Assembly: GCA_944324805.1 (NCBI GenBank)
Contig: CALUXS010000001.1
Coordinates: forward strand, 124,001 to 188,000
DNA length: 64,000 bases
Direction: 5' to 3'
Source: an uncultured Acholeplasmatales bacterium
GTDB taxonomy: Bacteria > Bacillota_I > Bacilli_A > Acholeplasmatales > Anaeroplasmataceae
Part shown: positions 24,721-32,969 of the stretch, piece after piece
How the letters are laid out: the number at the start of each line of letters is the position of its first letter
Numbering within the stretch: the stretch's first letter is position 1
Position numbers and translations under genes: made by a program
Notes under the pieces: generated by a model
What the model was told of the DNA's origin: nothing
What the model saw: only the letters and a program-made list of their open reading frames with translations
Database searches by the model: none

Positions 24721-26532
24721 ATGGCTAAAAAAAATAAGAATGAAAAACGTGTTTCAAATATTCCTCAAAAGCAATCAGAGGTAGGAGAAAAGATCGTTGT
24801 TTATAAGCCAAATATGACAGTTTTAGATTTAGCAAATGCACTTGCTAAGCCAGTTGCACAGGTAATTATGAAATTAGTTGGCGCAGGTATTATGGCTAAT
24901 CAGACACAAGTTATTGATCGTGAGACTTGCGAATTAATAGCTATGGATTATGGATATGAATTGCAAGATGAAGTTATTACAGATGCAGCAAGATTTGATG
25001 AAATAGTAATTGATGACGATGAAAGTAGTCTTGTTCCTCGTCCACCTGTTGTAACAATTATGGGGCATGTTGATCATGGTAAGACAACATTACTAGATAC
25101 AATTAGAAATTCTCGTGTTGCTTTAGGGGAAGCAGGAGGAATTACACAACATATTGGTGCATACCAAATAAATAACGATGGTTTTTTAATCACTTTTATT
25201 GATACTCCAGGACATGCGGCATTCTCACAAATGAGAGCACGTGGTGCTTCAATTACAGATATAGTAGTATTAGTTGTTGCTGCTGATGATGGTGTAATGC
25301 CTCAAACAGAAGAAGCGATTGAACATGCTAAAGCTGCAAAATGTCCAATTATCGTTGCGGTAAATAAGATTGATAAGCCAAGCGCAAATCCTGATCGTGT
25401 TATGGAAGAATTATCTCACTATAATTTAATTCCTGAGGCTTGGGGTGGAGACACAATTTTTGTTCCAATTTCTGCTTTAAAGGGAACAGGTGTTAAGGAT
25501 TTACTAGAAAATATTCAGCTATTAGCTGAAATGAAAGAATTAAAAGCTAATCCAAATCGTTTAGCAATGGGTACTGTAATTGAGGCAGGATTAGATAAAA
25601 ATAGAGGACCATATGCTACTTTCTTAGTTCAAAATGGTACATTAAAAGTTGGGGATGCAGTTGTTTGTGGTGAGACATTTGCTAAAGTTAGAACTATGGA
25701 AGATGATAGACATGTAAGATATAATGAGGCTCATCCATCAGAAGCTGTTATGATTACAGGTTTAGATAGTGTTCCGTTAGCTGGCGATAAATTTATGGTT
25801 TTCAGTAGTGAGCAAGAAGCAAAGGCAATCGCGAATGAAAGAAAATTAAGAAACAAGGCTAAAGAACTAGAAGAGGCAAAACCTAAGAATATTGATGACC
25901 TATTTAACACAATTGATAATAAACATAAGGAATTAAATATAATCATTAAAGCAGATGCACAGGGAAGTGCAGAGGCTTTAAAGGGATCTTTACAGAAGAT
26001 TGATGTCCCTGATGTTACTTTAAATATTATTAGATGTAGTGTAGGTACTATTACTGATGATGATATAAACTTAGCAGATGGATCTAACGCTTTAATAATT
26101 GGCTTTAATGTTAGACCTATGCCAAATGTAAAGGCAAGTGCTGCTGCTAAAAAGATTCAAATCCGTTTATATCGAATTATCTATGATGTATTAAATGATA
26201 TTGAGGCTGCATTAAAAGGTATGCTTGACCCTGTATACGAAGAAGAAGTAACAGGTTTTGCGGAAATTAGAGAGACATTTAAGATTTCTAAGGTTGGTAC
26301 TATAGCAGGATGCTATGTAACGGAAGGTTATATTACAAATACAGCTTTAATTCGTTTATTACGCGAAGGTGTTGTTGTTTATGAAGGTAAACTAGCTACA
26401 CTTAGAAGATTTAAAGATGATGTAAAAGAAGTAAAACAAGGATATGAATGCGGTGTAAGCATTGATGGATTCAATGATATTAAAGTTGGCGATGTTATTG
26501 AAGCTTCTATTATGAAGGAGGTCAAAAACTAA
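24721..26532 (+). CDS. infB: Translation initiation factor IF-2
   Basis: GTPase that places initiator tRNA on the 30S subunit. G domain: GHVDHGKTT (residues 115-123), [12 protein letters not shown]; then domain II and the C-terminal fMet-tRNA-binding region. At 603 aa the low-complexity N-terminal extension found in Bacillus (over 700 aa) is almost absent; only one IF2N-like domain ([19 protein letters not shown]) precedes the linker. Start ATG 24721 follows AAGGTG. The stop overlaps the rbfA start (TAATG). Confidence 0.97.
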   Translation: MAKKNKNEKRVSNIPQKQSEVGEKIVVYKPNMTVLDLANALAKPVAQVIMKLVGAGIMANQTQVIDRETCELIAMDYGYELQDEVITDAARFDEIVIDDDESSLVPRPPVVTIMGHVDHGKTTLLDTIRNSRVALGEAGGITQHIGAYQINNDGFLITFIDTPGHAAFSQMRARGASITDIVVLVVAADDGVMPQTEEAIEHAKAAKCPIIVAVNKIDKPSANPDRVMEELSHYNLIPEAWGGDTIFVPISALKGTGVKDLLENIQLLAEMKELKANPNRLAMGTVIEAGLDKNRGPYATFLVQNGTLKVGDAVVCGETFAKVRTMEDDRHVRYNEAHPSEAVMITGLDSVPLAGDKFMVFSSEQEAKAIANERKLRNKAKELEEAKPKNIDDLFNTIDNKHKELNIIIKADAQGSAEALKGSLQKIDVPDVTLNIIRCSVGTITDDDINLADGSNALIIGFNVRPMPNVKASAAAKKIQIRLYRIIYDVLNDIEAALKGMLDPVYEEEVTGFAEIRETFKISKVGTIAGCYVTEGYITNTALIRLLREGVVVYEGKLATLRRFKDDVKEVKQGYECGVSIDGFNDIKVGDVIEASIMKEVKN

Positions 26533-26870
26533 TGGCTAATTTGAGAATTAAACGTCTAGAATCTCTAGCACTTCGTGAATTATCATTATGGTTAATTAAT
26601 CAATCTAAAGATGATCGTTTAAAAGAAATTTCTGTTACGGAAATTAGAATTACTAATGATTTATCATATATGACAATTTTTTATATGATTTATAATAAGG
26701 ATAAAATTAAAGAATTACAAGAATTACTTGAGTCATATAAAGGTTTTATAAGACAAATGTTAGCTGGTAAAATAAATGCTAGAAAAATGCCTGAATTAAT
26801 ATTTAAATATGATGAATCTTTAGCATATGGAAATCATATTGATGACATTATAAACAATTTGAAAAAATAG
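26532..26870 (+). CDS. rbfA: Ribosome-binding factor A
   Basis: Small 30S maturation factor (112 aa) with the single KH fold; recognisable by IKRLESLALRELSLWL at the N-terminus and the conserved ITNDLSYMTIFY strand region, with a C-terminal MPELIFKYDESL stretch. Last gene of the operon; a strong terminator follows. The start shares one base with the infB stop, and AAGGAGG lies 6 bases upstream within infB. Confidence 0.93.
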   Translation: MANLRIKRLESLALRELSLWLINQSKDDRLKEISVTEIRITNDLSYMTIFYMIYNKDKIKELQELLESYKGFIRQMLAGKINARKMPELIFKYDESLAYGNHIDDIINNLKK

Positions 26871-26871
26871 T

Positions 26872-26906
26872 AAAAAAAGAACTAGGATAACCTAGTTCTT
26901 TTTTAT
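26872..26906. terminator. Bidirectional terminator between rbfA and mrp
   Basis: Stem AAAAGAACTAGG / CCTAGTTCTTTT (26875-26886 with 26891-26902), loop ATAA, T-rich on both strands. Confidence 0.92.
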
Positions 26907-26910
26907 TTGT

Positions 26911-27729
26911 TTATAATTTTTCACAAGCATCAACTAGTTTTGTTAAATCAGGTAAGTCATAATCTTCTATTCTTCCTTCATCAACTAATTTTGCTAGATT
27001 TGGATCAATTGGAAATTTAGCTAGTGGTTCAATATTATTTTCTTTGGCAACTTCATTAATTCTAGATTTTCCAAAAATCTCATATGTTTTTCCACAGTCA
27101 GGACACTTGAAATAACTCATATTTTCTACCAGACCAATAACCTTTATTTTCATCATCTCAGCCATGTTAATTGCTTTAGCAACTATCATAGAGACAAGAT
27201 CTTGTGGAGTAGAAACAATAATAACGCCATTGACAGGTATAGATTGAAATACTGTTAATGCAACATCACCAGTTCCTGGTGGCATATCTACGAAAAGATA
27301 GTCTAAATCTCCCCATAATACATCAGTATAAAATTGCTTAATGGCACCACCAATAATAGGGCCACGCCAAACAACAGGCTTTTTCTCATCATCAAGTAAT
27401 AGATTAATTGAAACAACCTTAATACCTAATTCAGTTTCACGTGGGAACATTAAATTGCCATTGCCAACAATTCCTTCATGAAGTCCAAATGCTTGAGGAA
27501 TAGAAGGACCAGTAATATCAGCATCCATTATACCAACTTTATAGCCCATTTTGGCAAACGCTACTGCAAGTAAAGATGTAGTAGCAGATTTACCAACTCC
27601 ACCTTTACCTGAAACTACACCAATTATTTTTTTTATATGACTTTCTTTGTTTGTTTTGACTAAAAGATTTGTTGAATCATTTTCACATTTAGTCTTACAA
27701 TTTTTACAATCATGATTACATCCGCTCAT
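26911..27729 (-). CDS. Mrp/NBP35-family iron-sulfur carrier ATPase
   Basis: P-loop ATPase of the Mrp/ApbC family that carries Fe-S clusters to apoproteins. Deviant Walker A SGKGGVGKS near residue 40, DADITGPSIP, the DMPPGTGD switch motif and the C-terminal CPDCG cluster ligands (CxxC). The N-terminal 35 residues carry four Cys (CNHDCKNCKTKC pattern), as in NBP35-type proteins. A role in maturing Fe-S proteins such as the nearby multi-cluster hydrogenase is possible but inferred. Start ATG is preceded by AAAGGAAG. Confidence 0.93.
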   Translation of the reverse strand: MSGCNHDCKNCKTKCENDSTNLLVKTNKESHIKKIIGVVSGKGGVGKSATTSLLAVAFAKMGYKVGIMDADITGPSIPQAFGLHEGIVGNGNLMFPRETELGIKVVSINLLLDDEKKPVVWRGPIIGGAIKQFYTDVLWGDLDYLFVDMPPGTGDVALTVFQSIPVNGVIIVSTPQDLVSMIVAKAINMAEMMKIKVIGLVENMSYFKCPDCGKTYEIFGKSRINEVAKENNIEPLAKFPIDPNLAKLVDEGRIEDYDLPDLTKLVDACEKL

Positions 27730-27840
27730 AAAATCTTCCTTTCTAATACTACTTGATTATATCACTTTAGTGTAATAAAAAAAAGTTTTTTACTTTTAAA
27801 ATAAATCTTTTTTATCTATATATTTAATGAGGTGATATTA

Positions 27841-28479
27841 ATGAATAAAAAATTGTGGTTTTTTGTATTGTTCATGCTTTTAATACTATATTTTGATCTT
27901 CCTAAGGCAAATGCAGCAGAAGAGTATAGTGGCTATTCGGAAATAATAATGCAAGATGGTAAGTTGCTTGAAAATTATACAGATGCTGAATATGAAGAAT
28001 ACTATAAAGAAATTACAAACAAAAGATTTTGGGGATGGAATGTATATATTGTGAATAAAAATGTTCCTTGTACATACATAAATAAAACAGTTTATGAAAC
28101 TACTAATACTGGTAGCGAAACAATTACTTATGAAGTTAATGTTACGACTGAGCAAGAAATAAGAACGATAATAAGCGCTACGGGCTCAATTTCATATGGT
28201 CTATCCGGCTCATCAGAAAAAAAGTTTAAACATGATTTAGATGCTAAGGTATCATTAGATTATAAATATCAAAATACTAAATCAAATACCAAAACTGAAA
28301 AACTAAAAATACCAGTTGAAGGTAAAACAAAACTACTAGTTACTATAATAGGAACAGCAATGGTTACGAATGGTGTTGGCTGTTATTATATGTTTTGGTT
28401 AGAAAATAGTAAGGGCGGATTTGAATATTTTACAATAACAAACGAATTTCAAAAAATAGAGAAGGTTGCTTATGATTAG
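27841..28479 (+). CDS. Secreted protein of unknown function, beta-rich
   Basis: 212 aa with a classic signal peptide: basic MNKK, a hydrophobic core to residue 20 and a cleavage-like ANA-AEE at residue 25. The mature part has two Cys (77 and 181) that could form a disulfide, and a Thr/Ser-rich alternating region (residues about 88-155) ending in KIPVEGKTKLLVTIIG. That pattern loosely recalls aerolysin/ETX-MTX2-type beta proteins, but I cannot confirm homology. GAGGTG precedes ATG 27841. It is the first gene of a four-gene cassette with an anchored extracytoplasmic protein and an ABC transporter; not recognised. Confidence 0.75.
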   Translation: MNKKLWFFVLFMLLILYFDLPKANAAEEYSGYSEIIMQDGKLLENYTDAEYEEYYKEITNKRFWGWNVYIVNKNVPCTYINKTVYETTNTGSETITYEVNVTTEQEIRTIISATGSISYGLSGSSEKKFKHDLDAKVSLDYKYQNTKSNTKTEKLKIPVEGKTKLLVTIIGTAMVTNGVGCYYMFWLENSKGGFEYFTITNEFQKIEKVAYD

Positions 28480-29302
28480 AAAAATTACGAATATCATAGG
28501 GACTATATTGCTAATAGGAGTAATTTCTATTTACATAATAGGTAAAATAGAAAATAGACCAGACCCTGAAACTCTTTTTTACTCAATAAATACTTTATAT
28601 TCAGAAGTGTTTTATCCAAATGAAGAATACGAATTTAATTTTTATTGCTTTAAAAAAATACCATATGAAGATTTAAAATACAAATTACTATCTAACAATA
28701 CTATTTTAAATATAGATATAAGAAATGTCAGTAGTAATGTAGCATTTAGTTATAATGGTTATAAATATAATTTAGTTAAAGTAAATTTTTTAGCTAATCA
28801 AACCATTGCATCTGATAATATATTTTTAGAAATTGAACATAATACTAATAAATATAAATTAAAGCTTGGTTCAATGTATATTGAAAAAGGAAATACCATA
28901 TTAAATTATAATCATCTAGAAGGTCACTATAGCTATATTAACAGTGCTTTAACATTGATTGGTATAACTATTAATGTCTCTAACACAATAAAAGTAAATG
29001 ATATTTCATTAGGTGGTAACAAAAAAATACAATTACAAAACATTAGGCAGGTAACTGTAAAAGATTCTATAGTAGATTATAATGAATTAGGATATAGATA
29101 CGCTGAAAAGCCAAAAGGTGAATATGTAATAAAAGCTAATCAAGATTATTTTTTACCAATTTATTATGATAATCTATGCTACATCAATAAGTGCAATCTT
29201 AAAATTAATTCTATATATGATATTGAAGGCTTTAATTTTCATATTACAACAAAGAATTTATCTACATTTCAGTCATTATTATATAAAGGAAAAATAATTT
29301 GA
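28472..29302 (+). CDS. Membrane-anchored extracytoplasmic protein, unknown function
   Basis: 277 aa. One N-terminal hydrophobic helix (residues about 7-25, IIGTILLIGVISIYIIG) without a cleavage site, then about 250 residues with frequent Asn, Tyr and Ile that look beta-rich and external. No motif recognised. ATG 28472 overlaps the preceding gene by 8 bases and has AGAAGG 6 bases upstream; the next gene begins at its stop. The tight coupling with an ABC transporter suggests it works with that transporter or with the secreted protein, for example as a chaperone, receptor or immunity factor; this is speculation. Confidence 0.72.
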   Translation: MIRKITNIIGTILLIGVISIYIIGKIENRPDPETLFYSINTLYSEVFYPNEEYEFNFYCFKKIPYEDLKYKLLSNNTILNIDIRNVSSNVAFSYNGYKYNLVKVNFLANQTIASDNIFLEIEHNTNKYKLKLGSMYIEKGNTILNYNHLEGHYSYINSALTLIGITINVSNTIKVNDISLGGNKKIQLQNIRQVTVKDSIVDYNELGYRYAEKPKGEYVIKANQDYFLPIYYDNLCYINKCNLKINSIYDIEGFNFHITTKNLSTFQSLLYKGKII

Positions 29303-29871
29303 TTATGCTAAAAATAGAAAAATTATCATATAAAATTAAAAACAAGTTAATTCTTGATAATATAAGTTTTGCGATAAATGACGGAGAAATAGTAGCATTG
29401 ATAGGCAGTAATGGTAGTGGTAAATCAACACTTTTAAGAATATTAGCAAGAGCAATAAAAACAAATAAACTAAATAAATATGAAAAAAATATATTTTATT
29501 TACCAGATAATTTTAATTTGCCTAGAAATTTATACTCAAGAGATTTCTTAATAAATATATCACGTATCTTTAATAAAACGTATGATATCGATGAAATTCT
29601 TCGATTTTTATCAATACCCAATCAAAAAATTGGTTCTTTATCAAAAGGAAATAAACAAAAACTTAGTATATGTATAGGCTTTATTAGTAATGCAAATATT
29701 TTATTATACGATGAAATATTAGATGGCTTAGATCAGGAAACAATAAAAAAGATTATTATTATACTTAAAAAAACTAATAAAACAGTTATATTTGTTACAC
29801 ATTATATAAAATTATTTAAGTATCAAAAAATTAGAATTATAAGATTGGAGGAAGGAAAAATTGTCTCATAA
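29299..29871 (+). CDS. Small ABC transporter ATP-binding protein
   Basis: 190-aa ABC ATPase, shorter than the usual 220-300 aa. Walker A GSNGSGKST near residue 35, signature LSKGNKQK, Walker B ILLYDE with the catalytic Glu, D-loop and H-loop His in VTHY. Fits the minimal ATPases of bacteriocin, antibiotic or lantibiotic exporters. The start is either TTG 29299 (8 bases after AAAGGA) or ATG 29305; I list the former for its spacing. It pairs with the six-helix permease overlapping its 3' end. Confidence 0.87.
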   Translation: MIMLKIEKLSYKIKNKLILDNISFAINDGEIVALIGSNGSGKSTLLRILARAIKTNKLNKYEKNIFYLPDNFNLPRNLYSRDFLINISRIFNKTYDIDEILRFLSIPNQKIGSLSKGNKQKLSICIGFISNANILLYDEILDGLDQETIKKIIIILKKTNKTVIFVTHYIKLFKYQKIRIIRLEEGKIVS

Positions 29872-30511
29872 AGAGATTAGAAAAAGTATCGAATTGTATA
29901 TTTATCGGGACAAAAATGATTTTACAATTGTTTTATTGGCATTGATATTTGGTTTTTCCTTGACATTAATTGATTACAAAGTATTTATAGAGCAATTTAT
30001 TATATTTTATAAAATTTGGCTTTCAATATATTTAATTATTTGTTTTTTATATTTTGATATTATTAAAGTATATAATTATTCGCTTCAATTTAGCAGTAAT
30101 AGAATAAGTATATTAAAAACTTATTTTCTATTATTATTAAAATTTGTAATTAAAATAAATTTTTGGTTATTTTCACTGACATATATTTGTTATTTTTTTA
30201 GAACAGATACTTTATTAGAAATATCTAACTATTTTGTTTTTTTATTCTATAGTTTGATAATAAGTACGTCTTGTTTATTATTATATGTATTTTGGGAAAA
30301 TGGACTATCATTGATATTAATAATAATGTTTTTATTATTTAATTTTATTGTAAGCTCTGGTTCTTTTGGTGATACTTTATTTAAAGTATTACCAAATATT
30401 TTTTTTGACAATTATGTTTTTTTCACAAATAACATATATATAAATATTTTGTATTTAAACATTATAGTTGGATTAATTGTAATAATTTTTCTTAATAAAA
30501 ATAGAATATAA
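29861..30511 (+). CDS. ABC-type permease, six predicted membrane helices
   Basis: 216 aa, extremely Phe/Ile/Leu-rich, with about six hydrophobic segments (for example LLALIFGFSLTLI, IWLSIYLIICFLYF, FLLLLKFVIKINFWLF, FLFYSLIISTSCLLLYVFW, LILIIMFLLFNFIV and a final one). No family motif recognised, but position after a stand-alone ATPase and overlap by 11 bases make it the membrane partner. TTG 29861 is the start, 9 bases after GGAGG. Base composition is among the lowest GC in the window, which may simply reflect hydrophobic AT-rich codons. Confidence 0.78.
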   Translation: MSHKEIRKSIELYIYRDKNDFTIVLLALIFGFSLTLIDYKVFIEQFIIFYKIWLSIYLIICFLYFDIIKVYNYSLQFSSNRISILKTYFLLLLKFVIKINFWLFSLTYICYFFRTDTLLEISNYFVFLFYSLIISTSCLLLYVFWENGLSLILIIMFLLFNFIVSSGSFGDTLFKVLPNIFFDNYVFFTNNIYINILYLNIIVGLIVIIFLNKNRI

Positions 30512-30517
30512 AAATTA

Positions 30518-30546
30518 TTGTTTTATCTTTATGAAAACGCTATAAT
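30518..30546 (+). promoter_or_regulatory. SigA-type promoter for hydCBA
   Basis: TTGTTT (30518-30523), 17-base spacer, TATAAT (30541-30546). A CRE-like sequence overlaps the spacer and -10. Confidence 0.8.
30532..30545 (+). promoter_or_regulatory. CRE-like operator inside the hyd promoter
   Basis: TGAAAACGCTATAA matches TGWAANCGNTNWCA at 13 of 14 positions and covers the spacer and most of the -10 box, a geometry that would repress. Confidence 0.45.
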
Positions 30547-30589
30547 ATAATAAAATGATGCAATTTTGAAAATAGGATAGGTGATTAAT

Positions 30590-31072
30590 ATGTTTTTACG
30601 CGAAGAGGCTGTTAATCAAATAAAGGAGATATGTGCAAGATACATTAATGAACCATCTCCATTGATGTTAGTACTATCTGATGTACAGCGTGAATATGGC
30701 TATATTCCTTTAGAGGTACAAGAGGTTGTTAGTCAAGAATTAGAAATACCAGTTAGTGAAATTTATGGTGTTGTTACATTTTATTCATTTTTTTCTTTAA
30801 AACCAAAAGGTAGATATATTATTGGTGTTTGTATAGGAACGGCATGTTATGTTAAGGGAGGACAAAATGTTCTTGATAAATTTGGAGAACTTCTAGGAAT
30901 TAGACAAGGACAAACTACCCCAGATGGATTATTTACACTTGATGGATTAAGGTGTATTGGGGCGTGTGGAATTGCTCCAGCAATTAATATAAATGGCAAA
31001 GTATATCCAAAGGTAAAATTGAGTGATGTTCCTAAAATTATTAAGGAATATCGCGAAAAGAAAATGGAGTGA
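30590..31072 (+). CDS. hydC: NADH-linked [FeFe] hydrogenase, gamma subunit (NuoE-like)
   Basis: Thioredoxin-like [2Fe-2S] subunit of the trimeric bifurcating-type hydrogenase. The four cluster ligands are seen as CIGTAC and CIGAC (C-x4-C and C-x3-C). The N-terminal helical part (VLSDVQREYGYIP, VVTFYSFFSLKPKGRY) is typical of NuoE/HydC. Length 160 aa is normal. ATG 30590 follows AGGTG by 6 bases; the GTG at 30581 lies in that site. First gene of hydC-hydB-hydA. Confidence 0.95.
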   Translation: MFLREEAVNQIKEICARYINEPSPLMLVLSDVQREYGYIPLEVQEVVSQELEIPVSEIYGVVTFYSFFSLKPKGRYIIGVCIGTACYVKGGQNVLDKFGELLGIRQGQTTPDGLFTLDGLRCIGACGIAPAININGKVYPKVKLSDVPKIIKEYREKKME

Positions 31073-31077
31073 ATAAT

Positions 31078-32958
31078 ATGGCAAAATTAGTAAAAATAAA
31101 AAGTAAAGAAGAATTACTAAAAAGAATTGAAAAGGCTGAAGAAAATTTAACAAATAAATTTAATGGAAAAAATCAGAAACGTTCGATAGTTATTTGTGGT
31201 GGTACTGGATGTCTATCTTCAAATTCTCAGCAAATCCTAGAAGAATTTAAGAAAGAAATAAAAAATCGCAAATTAAGTGATAGAGTTGATGTGAATATAG
31301 TTGGTTGCTTCGGTTTTTGTTCACAAGGTCCATTTGTTAAAATATACCCTGAAGATACACTTTATAGAATGGTTAATGTTAGCGATGTTTCGAGAATTAT
31401 GGAAATAGATATTTGCGGTGGGAAAATTGTTGAAGATTTAGTATATATTGATCCTAATACTAATAAGAAATATCCTAAACAAGATGATATTCCATTTTAT
31501 CATAAGCAAAAGAGAATCGCTTTACATGGTTGTGGAACAATAGATCCAGAAAATTTAGAGGAAGCTCTTGGCTATGATGCAGGTAAAGGGTTGTTAAAGG
31601 CTTTATCTATGAGTCCTAGTGATGTAATAAAGGAAGTAACAGCCAGTGGTTTACGTGGTAGAGGCGGTGGAGGCTTTTTAACAGGTAGAAAATGGCAATT
31701 TGCATATGAACAAGAAAATGATGAAAAATATGTAGTTTGTAATGGCGATGAAGGTGACCCAGGTGCATTTATGGATAGATCTATATTAGAAGGAAATCCT
31801 GTAAGTGTAATCGAAGGGATGATGATAGCTGCATATGCAATAGGGGCAAAGGATGGTTATTTTTATGTAAGAGCTGAATACCCTATTGCTGTAAATAGGT
31901 TAAAAAAAGCTATAAGTGAAATGGAAGAACTCGGTTTATTAGGAGAAAATATTCTAGGAACAGGATTTACTTTTAGAGCTCACATTAGACTTGGAGCAGG
32001 AGCCTTTGTGTGTGGTGAAGAGACAGCTTTATTGAACTCTATTGAAGGTAAAAGAGGCATGCCTAGACCACGTCCTCCATTTCCTGCAGTGAAGGGATTA
32101 TGGGGAAAGCCGACAATTATTAATAATGTTGAAACATTGGCAAATATTCCTTATATTATAAGAGTAGGTTCAGAAGAGTTTGCTAAGATTGGAACAGATA
32201 AATCAAAGGGAACTAAGGTTTTTGCCTTAGGAGGAAAAGTGAAAAATGTTGGACTTGTAGAGGTTCCAATGGGAACAACATTGCGAGAATTAGTTTATGA
32301 TATTGGTGGTGGAATTCCAAATAATAAAAGATTTCAAGCAATTCAAACTGGAGGACCATCAGGTGGATGCTTGACAATGACTGAGTTAGACACACCAATA
32401 GATTTCGATAATTTAGTTGAAAAAGGTTCGATGATGGGTTCTGGTGGTGCAATTGTAATGGATGAAGACAATTGTATGGTTGATGTAGCTAAATTCTATT
32501 TGGAATTTATTTGCGATGAGTCATGTGGTAAATGCTCACAATGCAGAATTGGAACAAAGAGACTTTTAGAAATATTAGAGAGAATAACTTCAGGAAAAGG
32601 AAAAATAGAAGATATTGAAAAGATGGAAGAACTATCACATTCAATAAAGGTTGGTAGTTTATGTGGATTAGGGCAAACTGCAGCTAATCCGGTTTTATCT
32701 ACTTTAACAAAGTTTAAAGAGGTTTACATGAGACATATCATTGATAAACATTGTGATGCAGGTGTTTGTCGTTCTTTAATCAAATATGAAATAATTCCTG
32801 ATTTATGCAAAAAGTGCTCTTTATGTTCACGTAATTGTCCTGTAGGAGCCATTTCAGGAATTGTTGGTAAGGAAGTATTTAAAATTAATCAGGATTTATG
32901 TATAAAATGTGGGCTATGTTATAGTTCTTGCAAATTTGCAGCAATAAAAAAGAGTTAG
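31078..32958 (+). CDS. hydB: NADH-linked [FeFe] hydrogenase, beta subunit (NuoF-like)
   Basis: Flavin- and NAD-binding subunit, 626 aa. N-terminal thioredoxin-like [2Fe-2S] domain (CGGTGCLSS, later CFGFCSQGPF), then the NuoF core: GLRGRGGGGFLTGRKW (NADH/FMN loop), CNGDEGDPGAFMDR, GAGAYVCGEETAL-like motif (here GAGAFVCGEETALLNSIEG), the [4Fe-4S] motif SCGKCSQCRIG, and a C-terminal 2x[4Fe-4S] ferredoxin (CKKCSLCSRNCPVGA, CIKCGLCYSSC). This layout is that of HydB/HndC subunits, where NADH and ferredoxin oxidation are coupled. ATG 31078 follows GGAGTG at the hydC stop. Confidence 0.96.
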   Translation: MAKLVKIKSKEELLKRIEKAEENLTNKFNGKNQKRSIVICGGTGCLSSNSQQILEEFKKEIKNRKLSDRVDVNIVGCFGFCSQGPFVKIYPEDTLYRMVNVSDVSRIMEIDICGGKIVEDLVYIDPNTNKKYPKQDDIPFYHKQKRIALHGCGTIDPENLEEALGYDAGKGLLKALSMSPSDVIKEVTASGLRGRGGGGFLTGRKWQFAYEQENDEKYVVCNGDEGDPGAFMDRSILEGNPVSVIEGMMIAAYAIGAKDGYFYVRAEYPIAVNRLKKAISEMEELGLLGENILGTGFTFRAHIRLGAGAFVCGEETALLNSIEGKRGMPRPRPPFPAVKGLWGKPTIINNVETLANIPYIIRVGSEEFAKIGTDKSKGTKVFALGGKVKNVGLVEVPMGTTLRELVYDIGGGIPNNKRFQAIQTGGPSGGCLTMTELDTPIDFDNLVEKGSMMGSGGAIVMDEDNCMVDVAKFYLEFICDESCGKCSQCRIGTKRLLEILERITSGKGKIEDIEKMEELSHSIKVGSLCGLGQTAANPVLSTLTKFKEVYMRHIIDKHCDAGVCRSLIKYEIIPDLCKKCSLCSRNCPVGAISGIVGKEVFKINQDLCIKCGLCYSSCKFAAIKKS

Positions 32959-32969
32959 GAGATGGTTAA

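Noticed and set aside
27841-30511. The cassette as a lactococcin 972-type bacteriocin locus
   Set aside because: Those loci have a bacteriocin of under 100 residues and a very large membrane protein; here the secreted protein has 212 residues and the permease only 216.
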